Source: CAWKGC01 sp963849005 (GTDB lineage Bacteria; Pseudomonadota; Gammaproteobacteria; Burkholderiales; Usitatibacteraceae). Taken from it: a stretch of 64,000 nt of DNA. The translations under genes were made by a program, and so were the position numbers. Of the stretch, positions 60,552-64,000 are shown in pieces (position 1 is the stretch's first letter; every line of letters starts with the position of its first letter). The stretch is from positions 186,001 to 250,000 of the forward strand of contig CAWKGC010000024.1 of assembly GCA_963849005.1 (NCBI GenBank), given 5' to 3'. The notes under the pieces were generated by a model that was not told the DNA's origin, made no database searches, and worked only from the letters and a program-made list of their open reading frames with translations.

Positions 60552-62337
60552 AAGCGGATACGGTTGCGCCCGGCCTTCTTGGCCTCGTAGAGCTTGCGGT
60601 CGGCGGAGTCGATCAGGCTGTCGGGCACATCGGGGTCGGTCATCTGTGCCACGCCGATGCTCACCGTGACGCGCAGGTCGGGGTGGAGCGATTTCCAGTC
60701 GTGGCCCTCCACGGCGGCGCGGACCTTTTCCGCGGCCTTGCTGGCATTTTCGAGCGCGGTAAGGGGCAGCAGCACGACGAACTCCTCGCCGCCGTAGCGC
60801 ACCAGCAGGTCAGTGTCGCGCAGCTGCGCGGAGACCACGCTCGCAAGGACTTGCAGGACGTCATCGCCGATCGCGTGCGACAGGGAATCGTTGATGTTCT
60901 TGAAGTGGTCGATGTCCAGCAGGGCCGCGCTGAGCGGTTGGTCGTAGCGCGCCGCGCGCGTCACCTCTTCCTTGAGGCGTTCGTCGAGGAAGCGCCGGTT
61001 GAACGTCCCCGTGAGGCCGTCGCGGATGGATATCTGCTGCAGCAATTCCGCCTGCCGGGTGACCTCCTCGTGCAGGCGCTTCAGTTCGTCGTAGGCGCTC
61101 GCCAGCTCCACGTTGCGCAGCTGGTAGATTTCCTGCTGCTGGCGGGTCTTTTCCAGCTCGAACTCGGACTTGAGGCTGGAAACCTTGGCGCGCGCGATTT
61201 CGTCATACACCGCCGCGCGAGTGCGATGGAACGCCTTGAAATGGCGCAAGGCCTGCTCGTGGTTGCCAAAGCGCTCGTGCACATCGGCGAGCGTCTCGTT
61301 GGTGCGATAGTGCTGGCTTCCGACGCGCGCCTCTTCGCACAGGCGCAAGGCCTGCTCGAGGTGCCGCGTGGCGGCGGCGTAGTCGCCCATCGACGCATGC
61401 AACTTGCCGAGGCCGTTGAGCACTTCGGCATGCGTGCGCAGCGCTCCGCCCTTCAACGCGAGCCCGAGGGCGATCTCGTAGGTCTCGGTGGCCTGGTTCC
61501 AGAGCTTGCGCGCGACATGCACGCGTGCCACGGCGTAATGGCACCACGCGAGGAGCGAATCCGCGCCCAGCGGAGTGAGGAGGTCGATGGCGCGCTTGAG
61601 GTAGTCGAGGCCGCGTTCGTTCTGGCCGAGCGCCACGTAGGCCTCGCCGATGTTGGACATGATCCGGCCGCACATGTCCGGATCCCCGTCGCTCTCGGCC
61701 GCGGCGAGCGCCTCTTCATAAACGCGAAATGCTTCCTCGTTGTCGCCCAGTTCCTCATGGACGATCGCGACGTAATTCAGCGCCCTGGAGGCCCGCGTTT
61801 CCCGCCCGAGCGCCTTGTACCTGTCGAGCGCGCCGTGGAGCTTCTCGAACGCTTCCTGGTAGCGGCTCAGCTGGGTAAGCGCGGCGCCGATCCAGGTGAG
61901 CGCATCGGGCTCGTGAACCGGGTCTCCAGTCGCGGTCCAGCACGAGTGCGCGCTGCGCGCCGCCTCGAGGCTGGCGGAATAGTCGTTGAGCATGAACAGC
62001 ACTTCGGCGAGCGAAAGCCCGGCATGCACGGCAAGGGCGTCGTCTCCCGATTCGCGGGCGCGGGCAACGGCCTCGGCAAGCAGGCGCTGGGCGTCGTGGA
62101 ACCGGTAGTGCGCCAACTCCGCCGTTCCGGCGAGCCAGAGGCGAAGCGCGTACGAAGTGCCCGGGATCTCGCGTGAGGCCCCATTGAGGAAGGTCGCGCT
62201 GCCGCCGGGCGGAAGCGGATACTGCCGATGGCGAATCGACTGCTGCAAGTGCCGCAACGTCAGGCGAGACGCCGGTCGGCGGCCTGCCGCAGCAGCAGGC
62301 TGCCAAGCGATTCGCGCTCTGCGCCGAAGTCGTTCAT
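60548..62337 (-). CDS. TPR-repeat diguanylate cyclase (GGDEF), one frameshift as read
   Basis: A protein of about 595 residues with an N-terminal array of TPR repeats (LSLAEVLFMLNDYSASLEAA, LNYVAIVHEELGDNEEAF, SNIGEAYVALGQNERGLDYL and others), a coiled coil (about 400-440) and a C-terminal GGDEF domain with signature GGEEF in LLVRYGGEEFVVLLPL and the start ISIRDGLTGTFNRRFLDERL. The signature should allow cyclic di-GMP synthesis. No signal or membrane helix is seen, so it is cytoplasmic. The start is ATG at 62337 (MNDFGAERESLGSLLLRQA); the frame changes near 62265, then LTLRHLQQSIRHRQYP. An upstream extension of the open frame overlaps pepN and is not coding. Confidence 0.9.
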
Positions 62338-62406
62338 CCGGGGACCTTGATTGGCGGCGGTACGGCCGTCCGCAATCGCCCATTCTCGCGCACTCGGGCG
62401 GCCGCC

Positions 62407-64000
62407 TCAAGCCAGCGCGCGATCGACGATCTCGATCACGTCCCGGGACAGCCCGCCGGCGTCGCGCAGGCCTTCCAGCGCGGCCCGGGCATGTGCCATG
62501 CGGCCCTTGTCGAGGCGCTTCCACCTGTCGAATGCGCGGGCGAGGCGCGATGCGACTTGCGGGTTCAGCTTGTCGAGCGCCACGACCTGCTCGGCGATGA
62601 AGCGATAGCCGCTGCCGTCGGCTGCGTGGAAATGGATCGGATTTTCCGTCGCGAAAGCGTGAAGGAGCGAGCGGACCTTGTTCGGGTTCCTGGGGTCGAA
62701 TGCGGGATGTTGCATGAGCGCCCTGACATGCCCGAGCGCGCCGGCGTTGCTCGACGTGGCCTGCACGCGCAGCCACTTGTCCACCACCAGGGCCTCGCCC
62801 TGCCACTTTGCATGGAAAGCGGACAGCGCCGCGGCGCGCTCCTCGCCGGCGCTGTTCGCGAGGCAACCGAGCGCTGCGATCGCGTCCGTCATGTTGTCCG
62901 CGCCATCGAGCTGGGCCATCGCCAACGCGCGCTGCGCCGGGCCGTCGAGGCCGGCAAGGTACGCGAGCGCGACATTGCGCAGCGCGCGCCTTCCGGCCGG
63001 GCCCGCCTCCGGCGAATACGCGCCGGGCACGGCGAACGCGCGGTGGATCCGCTCGAACTCCGGCTGGAAGGCTTTCGCGACGCAATGCATGAGATGTTCG
63101 CGTGCGCGGTGGATGGCGTCGGGATCCGCGACTTCCATCTGCTCGGCGAGGACCTGCTCCGACGGCAGCGAGAGCGCTTCTGCGGCAAATGCCGGGTCTC
63201 CCGGCGCATCGTCGAGGATGCGGCGGACAGCTTCGAGGTAGCCGGCCGGGACTCCGATCGGATTGCCGCTACCGAGCGCCGCGACGCCGGCAAGGATGAT
63301 GCGCGCAGCGAGCACCTGTCCCGCCTCCCAGCGGTTGAACGCGTCGCTGTCGTGCGCCATGAGGTGCGCAAGCTGCGCGTCGCTGTACGGGTGCCTCAGC
63401 GCCACCGGCGCCGAAAAGCCGCGCAGGAGGGAGGGCACCGGGGCTGCCGCGAGATTCACGAACACGAACTCCTGCGCCGCATCCTTGATCGACACCACGC
63501 GACTCGTGCCGGCCGGCGCAGGCTCGCCTTCGAGCTGAAGCGGCAGGTCCGCGCCATCGGGTCCCAGCAGGCCGAGCGCGAGCGGAATGAGCAAGGGCAA
63601 TTTTTTCGATTGCCCCGGCGTCGCCGGGCAGGATTGCCGGACCGTGAGGGTATAGGTCCTTGCGGCCGGGTCGTATGCCCCATCGCAATCGATCACGGGC
63701 GTGCCGGCCTGCGAGTACCAGCGGCTGAACTGCGAGAGGTCGGCGCCGCTCGCGTCCCGCATCGCCGCGACGAAATCGTCGCAGGTCACGGCCTGGCCGT
63801 CATGGCGCCGGAAATACAGGTCCATGCCCTTGCGAAAATTCGCGGGCCCGATGAGCGTGTGGATCATGCGCACGACTTCGGCGCCCTTCTCGTAGATGGT
63901 GGGCGTGTAGAAATTGTTGACCTCGGCGTAGGCGTCGGGGCGCACGGGATGCGCCATGGGGCCCGCATCCTCGGGGAACTGCCGCTCGCGCAGGGCCCGG
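62407..64000 (-). CDS. pepN: Aminopeptidase N, C-terminal part (partial)
   Basis: The frame enters from the right edge and covers about 530 residues of the M1-family aminopeptidase N. It starts within RALRERQFPEDAGPMAHPVRPDAYAEVNNFYTPTIYEKGAEVVRM, the segment just after the HExxH zinc site, which lies outside the window, and continues through the small beta domain and the long helical C-terminal domain (GNPIGVPAGYLEAVRRIL, HPAFDPRNPNKVRSLLHAFA, FDRWKRLDKGRMAHARAALE). It ends at TGA 62407-62409, 69 bases upstream of the TPR-GGDEF start on the same strand. Confidence 0.95.
   Translation of the reverse strand, partial: RALRERQFPEDAGPMAHPVRPDAYAEVNNFYTPTIYEKGAEVVRMIHTLIGPANFRKGMDLYFRRHDGQAVTCDDFVAAMRDASGADLSQFSRWYSQAGTPVIDCDGAYDPAARTYTLTVRQSCPATPGQSKKLPLLIPLALGLLGPDGADLPLQLEGEPAPAGTSRVVSIKDAAQEFVFVNLAAAPVPSLLRGFSAPVALRHPYSDAQLAHLMAHDSDAFNRWEAGQVLAARIILAGVAALGSGNPIGVPAGYLEAVRRILDDAPGDPAFAAEALSLPSEQVLAEQMEVADPDAIHRAREHLMHCVAKAFQPEFERIHRAFAVPGAYSPEAGPAGRRALRNVALAYLAGLDGPAQRALAMAQLDGADNMTDAIAALGCLANSAGEERAAALSAFHAKWQGEALVVDKWLRVQATSSNAGALGHVRALMQHPAFDPRNPNKVRSLLHAFATENPIHFHAADGSGYRFIAEQVVALDKLNPQVASRLARAFDRWKRLDKGRMAHARAALEGLRDAGGLSRDVIEIVDRALA

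Noticed and set aside
62338..63085. Upstream extension of the TPR-GGDEF frame
   Set aside because: It overlaps pepN out of frame and has no TPR pattern; the true N-terminus is found at ATG 62337 in another frame.

Overview
The window is high-GC chromosomal DNA from a Gram-negative bacterium, most likely a betaproteobacterium; I do not name a genus. The reasons are the character of the 16S and 23S rRNA, an LPS and outer-membrane assembly set (lptD-surA-pdxA-rsmA, gmhB, lnt), the pepP-ubiH-ubi hydroxylase order, the trpE-trpG-trpD-trpC run after rpe-gph, rplM-rpsI, and an rrn operon of the order 16S-tRNA-Ile-tRNA-Ala-23S-5S. Nearly all genes are housekeeping. I see no prophage, insertion sequence, plasmid gene or CRISPR array.

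Layout. 1-11 kb: tail of a CorC-type protein, lnt, a WS/DGAT acyltransferase, an outer-membrane protein paired with a large glycine-rich secreted protein, then on the minus strand cls, a high-potential iron-sulfur protein and pgi, and a DUF4239 membrane protein. 11-17 kb: glyQ-glyS-gmhB-plsC-YgjP-like metallopeptidase-gloA. 17-25 kb (minus): an eight-heme c-type cytochrome with HEAT/TPR repeats and the lptD-surA-pdxA-rsmA operon. 24.7-31.5 kb: divergent amgK-murU-flavin protein, pepP-ubiH-second hydroxylase, dsbC. 31.5-39 kb: MAPEG protein, mltA, a 40-residue membrane protein, apaG, rpe-gph and the trp genes. 39-50 kb: porin, coq7, OsmC-like and AI-2E proteins, a lipoprotein, rplM-rpsI, a DUF6776 protein, bactofilin, erpA, anmK, an M23 peptidase, tyrS. 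50-55.7 kb: the rrn operon. 55.7-62.3 kb: a CHASE2 nucleotide cyclase, a FecR-domain protein, a caspase-like protease fused to ten MORN repeats and, converging on it, a TPR-GGDEF protein. The right edge is the C-terminal part of pepN.

The genes cooperate in several ways. MltA, AnmK, AmgK and MurU together supply most of a peptidoglycan-sugar recycling route from anhydro-MurNAc to UDP-MurNAc. UbiH, the second flavin hydroxylase and Coq7 are ring hydroxylases for ubiquinone. LptD, SurA, GmhB, Lnt and PlsC build the outer membrane and its lipids.

Two observations stand out. First, the 23S rRNA has an unusually long insertion at the helix 25 site, about 146 nt and strongly self-complementary, which resembles an intervening sequence. 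Second, the cyclase / FecR / caspase-MORN / TPR-GGDEF block reads like a signalling module with a peptidase output and is the best candidate for an undescribed system.

A caution on quality: at least 15 conserved genes, including glyQ, tyrS, rplM, rsmA, lptD and trpE, are interrupted by one-base-type frameshifts (about 25 in all). Because single-copy essential genes are hit, sequencing or assembly errors are the likely cause. I give each such gene its full reconstructed extent and name the position where the frame changes.
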